NCBI RefSeq assembly: GCF_900167525.1
Contig: NZ_FUZQ01000008.1
Location: forward strand, 186,001 to 250,000
DNA: 64,000 nucleotides
Source of the DNA: Krasilnikoviella flava
GTDB lineage: Bacteria > Actinomycetota > Actinomycetes > Actinomycetales > Cellulomonadaceae
Direction of reading: 5' to 3'
Shown here one piece after another: positions 34,989-43,416 of this stretch. The position numbers and the translations under genes were made by a program. The notes beneath the pieces were generated by a model. It searched no databases. It was not told the DNA's origin and was given only the letters and a program-made list of their open reading frames with translations. Each line of letters begins with the position of its first letter. Position 1 is the first letter of the stretch.

Positions 34989-36365
34989 GCGTCTACCGAG
35001 CCCCGCCCCGCGAAGGACGTCCCCGCTGCCGCCGCGCCCGAGGGACAGCTGCACCGGAGCCTGTCCCTGCGACATCTCATCGTCTACGGCCTGCTGTTCA
35101 TCGGCCCGACCGCACCGATGGGGACGTTCGGCGTGCTGGACGCGCGCAGCAACGGTGCGGTCGCGCTCGTCTTCCTCGTCGCGACCGCGGCGATGGCCTT
35201 CACCGCCTGGTCGTACGCGCGCATGTCCGTCGCCGTCCCGAAGGCGGGGTCGGTCTCGGCCTACGCGACCGCGGGGCTGGGGCGGCGGCCCGGCTTCATG
35301 GCCGGATGGATGATCGGCCTGGACTACCTGTTCATCCCGAGCCTGGCCGCGCTGTTCACCGGCATCGCCAGCCACGCGCTGTTCCCCACGGTGCCGGTCT
35401 GGGTGTTCACGGTGGCGGCGGTGCTGCTCATCACGGCACTGAACCTCGGCGGGGTGAAGCTCGCGGCGACCGTGGGATTCGTCGCCCTGGTCGTGGAGAT
35501 CCTGGTGCTCGCCGCCTTCTGCGTCGGCGCCGTCGTCGTCCTGGTGCAGGAGGGTCCGGCCAGGCCGTGGCTGTCCCCGCTGACCGGGCTCGACGGGTTC
35601 ACGCTCGCCGGCACGCTCGGCGCGGTCTCGGTGGCGGCGCTCGCCTTCCTGGGGTTCGACGCGATCGCCACGTTCGCCGAGGAGAGCACCGGCTCCCCGC
35701 GGCAGATCGGCCGGGCCCTGATCTTCTGCCTCGTCCTCGCCGGGGCCCTCTTCGTGCTCCAGACCTACCTGGGAGCGCTCCTGACGACGACGACGCCCCA
35801 GGAGCTGGCCGCGAACCCTGACGAGCAGGGCACGATCTTCTACACGACGATCGGCGAGCAGATGGGGTCGTGGCTCGGCACGACCGTCACCACGGCCCGC
35901 GCGATCGGTCCCGTGCTCTCCGCGCTCGTCGCGCAGGCCGCGGTGAGCCGCCTCATGTACGGGATGGCGCGCGACGGACAGCTGCCGGCTCGGCTCGGGG
36001 CCGTGAGCCGCAGGACCGGCGTGCCCCGCCTGGCGATCCTCGTCTCGGCGGTCGCGACGCTCCTCATCGCCGTGGCGGCGGCGATCAGGCCTGACGGCCT
36101 CGACCTGCTGTCCTCGATGGTCACGGTCGGTGCCCTGACCGCGTTCGTCTTCCTGCACGTCGCCGTGATCGGCTACTACGTGGTCGGCGGGCGCACCGAC
36201 CGCCGCGCTCTCCACACGGTCGTCCCCGTCGTCGGCCTGGCGATCGTCGTCACCGTGCTCGTCCTGGCCAGCCATCTCGCCCTGGTGGTCGCGGCCGGAT
36301 GGCTCGTCCTGGGCCTGGTCATCATGGTCGTGCGCGGCAGGCGTCGACCGAACACCGGTGGTTGA
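34989..36365 (+). CDS. APC-family amino acid permease without a normal start codon
   Basis: A roughly 458-residue amino acid-polyamine-organocation permease with about 12 helices; the TM1 motif LLFIGPTAPMGTFGVLD and LAFLGFDAIATFAEES in TM6 are typical of yeaN/YhdG-like amino acid transporters. The only ATG early in frame is at 35118, in the middle of helix 1. Upstream the frame stays open and codes a plausible cytoplasmic tail (STEPRPAKDVPAAAAPEG). GAGGAG at 34974 is nine bases before codon GCG at 34989, exactly where a start is expected. A GTG to GCG change there, or use of CTG at 34980, would explain this. Converges with the amidase gene. Confidence 0.75.
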   Translation, partial: ASTEPRPAKDVPAAAAPEGQLHRSLSLRHLIVYGLLFIGPTAPMGTFGVLDARSNGAVALVFLVATAAMAFTAWSYARMSVAVPKAGSVSAYATAGLGRRPGFMAGWMIGLDYLFIPSLAALFTGIASHALFPTVPVWVFTVAAVLLITALNLGGVKLAATVGFVALVVEILVLAAFCVGAVVVLVQEGPARPWLSPLTGLDGFTLAGTLGAVSVAALAFLGFDAIATFAEESTGSPRQIGRALIFCLVLAGALFVLQTYLGALLTTTTPQELAANPDEQGTIFYTTIGEQMGSWLGTTVTTARAIGPVLSALVAQAAVSRLMYGMARDGQLPARLGAVSRRTGVPRLAILVSAVATLLIAVAAAIRPDGLDLLSSMVTVGALTAFVFLHVAVIGYYVVGGRTDRRALHTVVPVVGLAIVVTVLVLASHLALVVAAGWLVLGLVIMVVRGRRRPNTGG

Positions 36366-36404
36366 GCTCCTTCGCACGTGAGCGACGGCCGACGCACGAC
36401 GCCC

Positions 36405-38072
36405 CTACTGCTCGTCCGGCTGCACCGGCCCGGGCGTGGCGGCCAGGTTCCGGTTCACGACGCGGCCGTCGTAGGCCTCGTCATAGTCGTACGCGTACCC
36501 GAGCAGGTCGGCCTCGGAGTACTTCTCGCCGAGGACGATCAGGTTGAACGGCTTGCCCGAGTCGTAGGCGCCGTCAGGCAGCACGACGCCGGGCAGCTGG
36601 GCGATGTTGATCTCCGACACGGTCGAGGCGTTGATCTCCCCGTCGTAGATGCCGGGGATCTCCTCGACCTGCTGCGGGAACACCAGCGCGTCGAGGTCGT
36701 GCGTGTCCATGACCTGGTCGAAGAGCTCCTGGTACTGCTCCGACACCGCCTCGAACTCGGCGTCGGTCGCCGGCTCGGTGTCCAGCGCCTCGACCATCTC
36801 GTCGATCCGCTCGTCGTCGGCGAACCCGTGGGCGTCGGCCCAGTCGTCCAGCTGCTCGAGCGAGCTCACCGCGGCGCCGTCGCCCAGCCCGGCCAGGTAG
36901 TCCTCGACGGCGTGCGCGTTGCCCACGCTGCCGCGCCCGTCGTACCCGCCCTCGCCGACCTTCGCGAGGTCGGCGAACCCGGTCCCCTCGAACGGGTCCT
37001 CGACCACGGTCGCGCCCTGCTCCTGCAGGTTGTCCACGGCCTCGGCATACAGGGCCGCCGTCTCGTCGGAGAGCTCACCATCCTTCCCGGAGCGCCAGCC
37101 GGGCCCGTAGAGGCCGATGCGCGCGCCCTCCAGGGCTCGCTCGGACAGCTGCGAGGTGTACCCGCCCGCGGGCACCTCGGCGCCCGCAGTCTTGGGGTCG
37201 TCGGCATGGGTGCCGGCCAAGACGTCCAGCATGATCGCGGCGTCCTCGGGAGTCTTGGCCAGCGGCCCCAGCACGTCACGGGTGTTCCCGGCCAGCGGCA
37301 TGTTGCCGGTGTTCGGCACCAGCCCGAAGGTCGGCTTGACCGCGAACAGCGACTGCGCCGACGCCGGGTTCTGGATCGACCCGCCCGTCTCCTCCGCGAT
37401 GCCGGTCACCGCGAAGTCCCCTGCGACGGCGGTGGCCGAGCCGCTGGACGACCCTCCCGGCGCCCAGTCCTGGTCCAGCGCGTTGAACGTCGGGCCGTAG
37501 GCCGAGTTGTTCGCGTTGGAGCCGGACCCCGCCAGGACCGGCAGGTTCGTCTTGCCGACGATGACCGCCCCGGCCTCGCGCAGGCGTTCGACCACGGGGG
37601 CGTCGTCCCGGGGGACCAGGGCGAGACCGCCCGCCTCGGGACTGGTCAGCGCCCACCCGGAGGTCGTGGGCAGACCGCGCACGTCCAGGGAGTCCTTGAT
37701 GACGATCGGCACACCCTCCAGCGGGCCCACGTCCTTCTGAGAGCCCTGGCGCGCCTCGTCGGCCGCGGCCGCCTCGGCCAGGGCGTCCGGGTTCAGCCGG
37801 GTGAACGCGTTGTAGTACGGCTCGTACTGCGCGATGCGGTCCAGGTAGGCCCGGGTCAGCTCGACCGAGGTGATCCGGCCCGTCTTCAGCGCCTTGGTCG
37901 CCTCCGCGATGGTGAAGGTCGTCGGGTCCTGCGCGCCGGGGCGATGACCGTGCCCGAACGCCGGCCGGTCGGCCGCGACGGACGTCGCCGACGCAGTGCC
38001 GAGGGTTGCTGACGAGGCCAGGACCGCTCCGGCCGCGACGGCCGCGAGGCGGCGGATGGTGAACGTGCTCAC
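36405..38072 (-). CDS. Secreted amidase, amidase signature family
   Basis: A 555-residue amidase-signature enzyme. A signal peptide covers residues 1 to about 30 (ends near ASATS), so the enzyme is secreted. The Ser-cisSer-Lys triad is complete: Lys126 (IVIKDSLD), Ser208 (APGGSSSGSA) and Ser232 (ETGGSIQNPA). It hydrolyses a carboxamide outside the cell; relatives include peptide amidases. The GTG at 38072 has GGAGTCC about seven bases upstream; a longer form from 38111 is less likely. It converges with the amino acid permease gene, so amide hydrolysis and amino acid uptake may be complementary, though that is inference. Confidence 0.9.
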   Translation of the reverse strand: MSTFTIRRLAAVAAGAVLASSATLGTASATSVAADRPAFGHGHRPGAQDPTTFTIAEATKALKTGRITSVELTRAYLDRIAQYEPYYNAFTRLNPDALAEAAAADEARQGSQKDVGPLEGVPIVIKDSLDVRGLPTTSGWALTSPEAGGLALVPRDDAPVVERLREAGAVIVGKTNLPVLAGSGSNANNSAYGPTFNALDQDWAPGGSSSGSATAVAGDFAVTGIAEETGGSIQNPASAQSLFAVKPTFGLVPNTGNMPLAGNTRDVLGPLAKTPEDAAIMLDVLAGTHADDPKTAGAEVPAGGYTSQLSERALEGARIGLYGPGWRSGKDGELSDETAALYAEAVDNLQEQGATVVEDPFEGTGFADLAKVGEGGYDGRGSVGNAHAVEDYLAGLGDGAAVSSLEQLDDWADAHGFADDERIDEMVEALDTEPATDAEFEAVSEQYQELFDQVMDTHDLDALVFPQQVEEIPGIYDGEINASTVSEINIAQLPGVVLPDGAYDSGKPFNLIVLGEKYSEADLLGYAYDYDEAYDGRVVNRNLAATPGPVQPDEQ

Positions 38073-38241
38073 GAGGGACTCCGATCGTCTGCGTCTACCG
38101 ACCTCCGTCACCCTTGCCGACCTCGCATTTCACCCGTGTTGCCGGCGGGTAAGACGCCCGGGATGACGCGAGCAAGTCGTCCTCCTGACGCGCCGGCAAG
38201 CACAGCTCGACGGCACGAGTCCGCCCACGGCGAACCCGGAA

Positions 38242-38262
38242 ATTGAGTCGGGGTGGCTCAGG
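38242..38262. promoter_or_regulatory. HAIR-like element (HspR site) upstream of hsp20
   Basis: ATTGAGT, seven bases, then GCTCAGG. The HspR-associated inverted repeat consensus is CTTGAGT-N7-ACTCAAG; six of seven and five of seven positions match, with exact spacing. It is 37 bases upstream of the hsp20 start. Repression by HspR is therefore likely, as for acr2 in mycobacteria. Confidence 0.6.
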
Positions 38263-38298
38263 TTGCACCGGTCAGCAGCACTCACCAAGGAGGACAGC

Positions 38299-38739
38299 AT
38301 GACCACCACACTGAACCGCGCCCCGTTCGCCGACGCCTGGCTCCGCGACCTGTGGGCCCCGCGCCTCGCCGACCTCGCCCGGACCGAGGGCACCGTGCCC
38401 GGACGACCCGTGCCCGCCGCCGACGTGTACCGCGACGGCGAGGACCTCGTCGCCCGCCTCGACCTGCCGGGCGTGAACCCGGTCGAGGACGTCACCGTCG
38501 AGGTCGAGGGCCGCAAGCTCGTCGTGCGCGGCGAGCGCAAGGACCAGCGCCCGGAGGAGTCCGAGGGCCGACGCATCTCGGAGGTCCGCTTCGGCGCCTT
38601 CCGTCGCGTCGTCACCCTGCCGAAGGCCGTGGACGGCGACGCCGTCCACGCGTCCTACGACGCGGGCGTCCTGACGGTCACCGTCGCCGGCGTCTTCGCC
38701 GGCACGACGCCGCAGCGCATCGAGGTCACCAGCGCCTGA
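38299..38739 (+). CDS. Hsp20/alpha-crystallin small heat-shock protein
   Basis: A 146-residue small heat-shock protein. The alpha-crystallin domain spans about residues 38-136: ADVYRDGEDLVARLDLPGV, VEGRKLVVRGER and the diagnostic YDAGVLTVTV near the end. It is an ATP-independent chaperone that holds unfolded proteins. AAGGAGG lies about eight bases before the ATG. A HAIR-like box upstream suggests heat-shock control by HspR. A strong terminator follows at 38759. Confidence 0.93.
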   Translation: MTTTLNRAPFADAWLRDLWAPRLADLARTEGTVPGRPVPAADVYRDGEDLVARLDLPGVNPVEDVTVEVEGRKLVVRGERKDQRPEESEGRRISEVRFGAFRRVVTLPKAVDGDAVHASYDAGVLTVTVAGVFAGTTPQRIEVTSA

Positions 38740-38758
38740 TCGCTCGGACGCACCGCCC

Positions 38759-38794
38759 GACGGCGCCCGGTCGCACCCGCGACCGGGCGCCGTC
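38759..38794. terminator. Terminator hairpin after hsp20
   Basis: Perfect 16-bp arms (38759-38774 and 38779-38794, GACGGCGCCCGGTCGC) with a 4-base loop, 20 bases after the hsp20 stop codon. Confidence 0.78.
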
Positions 38795-38887
38795 GGCGTC
38801 TCCGGCCGGGTGCCGTCACACCTCGCCCCGGCGTCTCGTCGTCACCGTGAGCAACCGATGACGCACGACGGACCGAGGAGAGACGAG

Positions 38888-40105
38888 ATGTCCGACGCAA
38901 CGCAGGTCGTGGTGGTGGGCGGCGGGTACGCCGGGGTGACGGCGGCGAACCGCCTGACGAAGCGGGACGACGTGGCGGTCACCCTGGTGAACGCCCGCCC
39001 GACGTTCGTGGAGCGGATCCGCCTGCACCAGCGGGTGGCCGGCTCGCACGACGCGGTCGTGGACTACCGGGAGGTGCTGGCCGACGCGGTGCGGCTCGAG
39101 GTCGCCACCGTGGAGCGGATCGACGCGGCGACGCGGCGGCTGGAGCTCGCCGGCGGCGGCAGCCTCGGGTACGACTACCTGGTGTACGCGGTGGGCAGCA
39201 CCAGCGCCGCCCCGGCGGTGCCGGGCGCGGCGGAGCACGCCTACCCGCTGGCAAGCCTGGAGGAGGCCGACCGGCTGGCCCCGGAACTGGCCGCCGCCGG
39301 GCGGGAGGCGCGCATCACCGTGGTGGGCGCCGGGCCGAGCGGCATCGAGACGGCGTCCGAGCTGGCGGAGCAGGGCCGCGCGGTGACGCTGGTCTGCGGC
39401 GACGTGCTCGGCCCGTACCTGCACCCGAAGGGCCGCAGCGCGGTCGCTGCCGCCCTCGGACGGCTCGGCGTGGCGGTCCTCGCGGGGCCGGGCACCATGG
39501 TGACGGCCGTGACGGGGGACGCGGTGCAGCTCGCGGACGGCCGCGACGTCCCGAGCGACGTGACGATCTGGACGGCGGGCTTCGCCGTCCCGGACCTCGC
39601 CGCCCGCAGCGGCCTGAGCACGGACGCCGCCGGCCGCCTGCGCACCGACGAGACCCTGACCAGCGTGGACGACGACCGCATCGTCGCCGCCGGCGACGCG
39701 GGCGCGCCGTCCGACCTGCCGTTCCGGATGAGCTGCCAGGCCGCGGGACAGCTGGGTGGCGCGGCAGCCGACACCGTCCTGGCACGGCTGGTGGGCACCG
39801 AGCCCGCACCGGTGGCGGTCGGCTTCCTGGGCCAGTGCCTGAGCCTCGGACGCGGCGCGGGGCTGTTCCAGTTCGCCCGCCGGGGCGACGTCCCGGTCCG
39901 CGTGTTCCTCGGCGGCCGGCTGGGCGGCCGCCCCGGCGCGTGGCTCAAGGAGCTGGTCTGCAGGAGCACCGTCCAGGGCCTCACCTGGGAGGCGCGGCGA
40001 CCGGGGATCATGCGCTACCCGTCGTTCGTCGGCGACCCGCGACGTCGTGAGGTGCTGCGGGCTCGGCGTGCGGCCGCGCCGAGCGACGTCGTCCCCGTCG
40101 CCTGA
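38888..40105 (+). CDS. NDH-2-like NAD(P)/FAD-dependent oxidoreductase
   Basis: A 405-residue FAD oxidoreductase with the FAD motif VVVGGGYAGVTAANRL at the N-terminus, a second nucleotide-binding motif VVGAGPSGIETASEL in the middle and a C-terminal AAGDAG motif that closes on FAD. Overall it matches type II NADH dehydrogenase or AIF-like proteins, which pass electrons from NADH to quinones. No cysteine pair of disulfide reductases is seen. The ATG at 38888 has GAGGAGAGACG upstream. A dispersed palindromic repeat follows and separates it from the converging exporter operon. Confidence 0.85.
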   Translation: MSDATQVVVVGGGYAGVTAANRLTKRDDVAVTLVNARPTFVERIRLHQRVAGSHDAVVDYREVLADAVRLEVATVERIDAATRRLELAGGGSLGYDYLVYAVGSTSAAPAVPGAAEHAYPLASLEEADRLAPELAAAGREARITVVGAGPSGIETASELAEQGRAVTLVCGDVLGPYLHPKGRSAVAAALGRLGVAVLAGPGTMVTAVTGDAVQLADGRDVPSDVTIWTAGFAVPDLAARSGLSTDAAGRLRTDETLTSVDDDRIVAAGDAGAPSDLPFRMSCQAAGQLGGAAADTVLARLVGTEPAPVAVGFLGQCLSLGRGAGLFQFARRGDVPVRVFLGGRLGGRPGAWLKELVCRSTVQGLTWEARRPGIMRYPSFVGDPRRREVLRARRAAAPSDVVPVA

Positions 40106-40111
40106 CGCGAC

Positions 40112-40160
40112 CACGCCGGTCGAGCCTGTCGGGGAGGTCCCGACAGGCTCGACCGGCGTG
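40112..40160. repeat. Dispersed palindromic repeat, copy 2
   Basis: Perfect 22-bp arms (40112-40133 and 40139-40160) around GAGGT. The arm core GAGCCTGTCG is shared with copies 1, 3 and 4. It occupies the space between the converging flavoprotein and ABC permease genes, where it could terminate both transcripts. Confidence 0.85.
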
Positions 40161-40175
40161 CGGACCCGGCCGGGG

Positions 40176-40940
40176 TCAGCTGACGCGGCGGCGATAGGCG
40201 ACGCCCGCGAAGGCGTAGGCGACGACGAAGATGCCGACCAGCCACGCGAGGGCGATCCAGATGTCGTTGCCGACGGGCTGCTCGGCGAACAGGGCACGGA
40301 TCGAGTTGACGATGGACGTCACGGGCTGGTTCTCGGCGAACCAGGCGACCGGGGCGGGCATGGTGTCGGTGGGCACGAACGCGGAGCTGATGAACGGCAG
40401 GAAGATCAGCGGGTAGCTGAAGGCGCTCGCACCGTCGACCGTCTTCGCGGAGAGCCCGGCGATCACCGCCAGCCAGGTCAGGGCGAGGGTGAACAGGACG
40501 ATGATGCCGGCGACCGCGAGCCAGGCCCCGAAGGACGCCCCGGTGCGGAAGCCCATGAGGAACGCGACGCCGATGACGATCGCGACCGAGACCAGGTTCG
40601 AGACGAGGGACGTGAGCACGTGTCCCCACAGCACGCTCGACCGTGCGATCGGCATCGACTGGAACCGCTCGAAGATGCCGCCCTGCATGTCGAGGAACAG
40701 CCGGTACGCGGTGTAGGCGATGCCGGACGCCACGGTGATCAGCAGGATGCCGGGCAGCATGTAGTTGATGTACGACTCGTCGGTCCCGGTGTTGATCGCC
40801 CCGCCGAAGACGTAGACGAAGATGAGCATCAGCGCGATCGGCGTGACCGCCGTGGTGATGATGGTGTCCGGGCTCCGCACGATGTGGCGCAGCGACCGAC
40901 CGGTCAGGGTGCCGGTGTCGGCAAGGGCGTGGGTGGTCAT
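40176..40940 (-). CDS. ABC-2 type permease, DrrB-like exporter subunit
   Basis: A 254-residue membrane protein with six helices, of the ABC-2 exporter family. FERFQSMPIARSSVLWGHVL after helix 2 and YPLIFLPFISSAFVPTDTMP are typical of DrrB-type daunorubicin exporters. It forms the channel with the ATPase gene upstream, whose stop shares a base with this start (TGATG). The substrate is probably a hydrophobic drug or lipid. The pair is followed at a distance by a DUF4097 protein and an RHH regulator on the same strand, likely one regulated unit. Confidence 0.9.
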   Translation of the reverse strand: MTTHALADTGTLTGRSLRHIVRSPDTIITTAVTPIALMLIFVYVFGGAINTGTDESYINYMLPGILLITVASGIAYTAYRLFLDMQGGIFERFQSMPIARSSVLWGHVLTSLVSNLVSVAIVIGVAFLMGFRTGASFGAWLAVAGIIVLFTLALTWLAVIAGLSAKTVDGASAFSYPLIFLPFISSAFVPTDTMPAPVAWFAENQPVTSIVNSIRALFAEQPVGNDIWIALAWLVGIFVVAYAFAGVAYRRRVS

Positions 40941-41725
40941 CAGGATTCCTTCTCGGTACCGGTCGCGCCGACGAGCGAGAGGAAGACGTCCTCGAGGGAC
41001 GGCTGCTTCTCGACGTACTCGACCTGGGCGGGCGGGAGGAGCTGCTTGAGCTCGGCGAGGGTGCCGTTCTGGATGATCGTTCCCTGGTGCAGGATGGCGA
41101 TCCGGTCGGCGAGCTGCTCGGCCTCGTCGAGGTACTGCGTGGTGAGCAGCACGGTGGTGCCGCCCTGGGCCAGCTTCTTGACGGTGTCCCACACCTCGAT
41201 CCGCGCCTGCGGGTCGAGGCCGGTGGTGGGCTCGTCGAGGAAGATGATCGGCGGGTCGCCGATGAGGCTCATCGCGATGTCGAGCCGCCGGCGCATGCCA
41301 CCGGAGTAGGTGCCGGCGCGCCGGCCACCCGCCTCGGTGAGCGAGAAGCGGTCGAGCAGCTCGTCCGCGACGGCGCCCGGGGTCTTCAGGTGGCGCAGCC
41401 TGGCGACGAGGACGAGGTTCTCGCGGCCGGTGAGGATCTCGTCGACCGCGGCGAACTGGCCGGTGAGGCTGATCGACTCGCGCACGTCGCCGGGCTTCGC
41501 CGCGACGTCGAACCCGTGCACGACGGCGGTGCCCGCGTCCGCCCTGAGCAGCGTCGACAGGATCCGCACGAGCGTGGTCTTGCCGGCGCCGTTCGAGCCG
41601 AGGAGCGCGAAGATGCTCCCCCTGGCGACGTCGAGGTCGACGCCGCGCAGCACGTGCAGCTCGCCGAACGACTTCTCGATGCCCTGCACCCGGATCGCGG
41701 GCTCGGGGGACTGTTCCGTGGTCAT
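40940..41725 (-). CDS. ABC transporter ATPase, DrrA-like exporter subunit
   Basis: A 261-residue ABC ATPase. Walker A GSNGAGKT, Q-loop region SLTGQFAAVDEILTGREN, signature YSGGMRRRLD and Walker B IIFLDEPTTGLDP are all present, and the block with GQFAAVD and LLTTQYLDEAEQLAD is typical of the DrrA family. It powers export through the following permease. The ATG at 41725 has AGGAGTACCGG upstream. It follows the DUF4097 gene after a 29-base gap. Confidence 0.93.
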   Translation of the reverse strand: MTTEQSPEPAIRVQGIEKSFGELHVLRGVDLDVARGSIFALLGSNGAGKTTLVRILSTLLRADAGTAVVHGFDVAAKPGDVRESISLTGQFAAVDEILTGRENLVLVARLRHLKTPGAVADELLDRFSLTEAGGRRAGTYSGGMRRRLDIAMSLIGDPPIIFLDEPTTGLDPQARIEVWDTVKKLAQGGTTVLLTTQYLDEAEQLADRIAILHQGTIIQNGTLAELKQLLPPAQVEYVEKQPSLEDVFLSLVGATGTEKES

Positions 41726-41754
41726 GTCCGGTACTCCTGTTCCTGAGGTGTGGT

Positions 41755-42594
41755 TCACGGCCGGCGGACGACGACGTCGCCGAAGCCGGTGCTGGCGTGG
41801 ATCTCTGCGGTGGCCTCGTCCTCGACCGGCCCTTCGGTGGGGGTCAGCTGGTTGCGGACGGAGCCGTTCTCGGACGAGACGTCGAGGTAGGCGGCCGTGC
41901 CCTCGGGCACCCCGACCTCGATCGACCCGAAGGAGGACGTGAGGGTGACGTCGCCGGACTCGAGGGTGCCCACCCGGATGCTGGCGTGGGCCGACTTCGC
42001 GGTGAGGGTGCCGCGCACGCGGCTCACCGCGATGTCGCCGTGCGCCCCGAGCACCTCGAGGGCGCCGGTGACGGCGCCGACGGTCGTGGTGCCGTTGCTC
42101 GCGCGGATCGTGCCGTCGCCGGACACCTCGTCGACGAAGACGGACCCGGCGCTCACCTTGACGTCGAGGGTGCCGGTGACGCGCCCGGCGGTCGCCGAGC
42201 CGGCGGAGAGCTTGAGGTCGAGCCGCTCCACGTCGTCCACGCGGGCGTTCCCGGCGGACAACGACATGTCGACGGCGGCGAGCGGGCCCTCGGCGTAGAG
42301 CGAGCCGGCCTTGCCGCTCAGCGACGAGCCCTCGGGGAGCTCGACGGTGATGTCGGCGGTGCCGGCGGCGAACGGGAGCACGAACTGCTTCCACGAGCCG
42401 GGGTACGTGATCGAGACGGCGTCGCCGTCCCGGTCGACGCGCACCGACTCGGCGGCGCGCACGCTGCCCGACTTGGCGTTGGTGGGGAGGACGGTGACGA
42501 CGACGTCGTCACGCTCCCCGGCGACGACGTGCACGTTCGCGAAGGGCACGTCGATCAGGACGGGGACGGGCTGGGGGGCGGGGAAAGTGGGCAT
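41755..42594 (-). CDS. DUF4097-family beta-repeat protein
   Basis: A 279-residue protein with repeated short beta-strand units such as LDLKLSAGSATAGRVTGTL and LDVKVSAGSVFVDEVSG, the signature of DUF4097/DUF4098 putative adhesin-like proteins that fold as a right-handed beta-solenoid. No signal peptide or anchor is visible, so it is probably cytoplasmic. The family is common next to ABC exporters and small DNA-binding regulators, and here it sits between the RHH regulator and the DrrAB-type exporter. The function is unknown. Two TGGTGTC operator-like sites lie just upstream of its start. Confidence 0.85.
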   Translation of the reverse strand: MPTFPAPQPVPVLIDVPFANVHVVAGERDDVVVTVLPTNAKSGSVRAAESVRVDRDGDAVSITYPGSWKQFVLPFAAGTADITVELPEGSSLSGKAGSLYAEGPLAAVDMSLSAGNARVDDVERLDLKLSAGSATAGRVTGTLDVKVSAGSVFVDEVSGDGTIRASNGTTTVGAVTGALEVLGAHGDIAVSRVRGTLTAKSAHASIRVGTLESGDVTLTSSFGSIEVGVPEGTAAYLDVSSENGSVRNQLTPTEGPVEDEATAEIHASTGFGDVVVRRP

Positions 42595-42610
42595 GACGGG
42601 GCTCCAACAG

Positions 42611-42629
42611 TGGTGTCGGTGTGGTGTCA
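42611..42629. promoter_or_regulatory. Paired TGGTGTC sites upstream of DUF4097 gene
   Basis: TGGTGTC occurs at 42611-42617 and as TGGTGTCA at 42622-42629, exactly 11 bases apart, about 17 bases upstream of the DUF4097 start. The same motif forms a palindrome and further copies before the RHH regulator gene, so these are likely RHH binding sites. Confidence 0.6.
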
Positions 42630-42673
42630 GGGGGGACGAGGGCGGTGCGGTGCGGGGCCGTGCGACGAAAGGA

Positions 42674-43195
42674 TCAGCGCACCCAGCCGGTGACGCGGCC
42701 GGAGCCGCGCTGCTGCGGACGGGCCTGCGCGGCCGGGCGCCCGGTGGACTGCTCGAGCGCCGTGGCGACCGCGCGCACGAGCCAGGTGTTGACGGAGACG
42801 CCGTCGCGGGCGGCGGCGGTCTCGGCCTGCGTCTTGAGGTGGTCCGGCAGACGCAGGGTGGTGCGGGTGGTGGCGCCGCTCTCGGCCTCCACGACCGGCA
42901 GCGCCAGCGCGACCGGCTCCGCGGCAGGGGCGGGGTCGGGGGCGGCGGACCGGGCCGGTGCCGCGACGACGAACTCGGGCGAGCCGCCACGGAGCCGGAT
43001 GTCGACCGAGCCGGGGGCCAGCTCGGCGGAGATCTCCCCCGCCGCGTCGGACAGCGCCTCGAGCAGCACCAGCCGGGCGGCGGCGTCGAGCGGGGCGGTC
43101 AGGCGGGAGGCCAGCTCCCGCGCCTCGTCCCCGCCGGCGGCGGCTGCGGTGCCGAGCTGCTGCTGCAGCTCGTCGACGTATCTCGTGAGGTCCAT
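42674..43195 (-). CDS. Ribbon-helix-helix regulator (HicB/Arc-like C-terminus)
   Basis: A 173-residue protein. The C-terminal part carries a ribbon-helix-helix domain: TRTTLRLPDHLKTQAETAAARDGVSVNTWLVRAVATAL in outline, with the basic ribbon TLRLPDHLK and helix SVNTWLVRA. The N-terminal 100 residues are an unrecognised alpha/beta domain (LTRYVDELQQQL start) with an Ala/Pro linker. Such proteins are annotated as HicB-like antitoxins, but no HicA toxin is adjacent; the neighbours are a DUF4097 protein and an exporter. It is more likely a transcription factor that binds the TGGTGTC arrays on both sides of its gene. The ATG at 43195 follows GAGATAC-like sequence. Confidence 0.8.
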   Translation of the reverse strand: MDLTRYVDELQQQLGTAAAAGGDEARELASRLTAPLDAAARLVLLEALSDAAGEISAELAPGSVDIRLRGGSPEFVVAAPARSAAPDPAPAAEPVALALPVVEAESGATTRTTLRLPDHLKTQAETAAARDGVSVNTWLVRAVATALEQSTGRPAAQARPQQRGSGRVTGWVR

Positions 43196-43205
43196 GGCTT
43201 CACTA

Positions 43206-43277
43206 TGACACCACGGTGGTGTCACCGCAAGACCTTTGACGTCATTTCTGGTGTCGAATGTGGCGCAGGATGGTGTC
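43206..43277. promoter_or_regulatory. TGGTGTC operator array before RHH regulator gene
   Basis: A perfect palindrome TGACACCACGGTGGTGTCA (43206-43224, 9-bp arms) begins 11 bases upstream of the regulator start. Further TGGTGTC copies are at 43249-43255 and 43271-43277, 22 bases apart. Spacing in multiples of about 11 bases puts the sites on one face of the DNA, as expected for cooperative RHH dimers. Autoregulation is likely. Confidence 0.65.
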
Positions 43278-43416
43278 GGCGGCGGAATCGACGGCGTCGT
43301 CGCAGGTCAGGGGCTGTGCTCGCGGGGGATGCACACTGCCCGCAGCGCGACACCTGCCGGCGCGGCTGGGCGACCGTCGCCCTCCCGCCACCCTTCCGGC
43401 GCGTTAGCGTGGCGTC

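Noticed and set aside
42674-43195. HicAB toxin-antitoxin system
   Set aside because: The RHH domain resembles HicB-type antitoxins, but no small HicA-like RNase gene is on either side; the neighbours are a DUF4097 protein and a methyltransferase.
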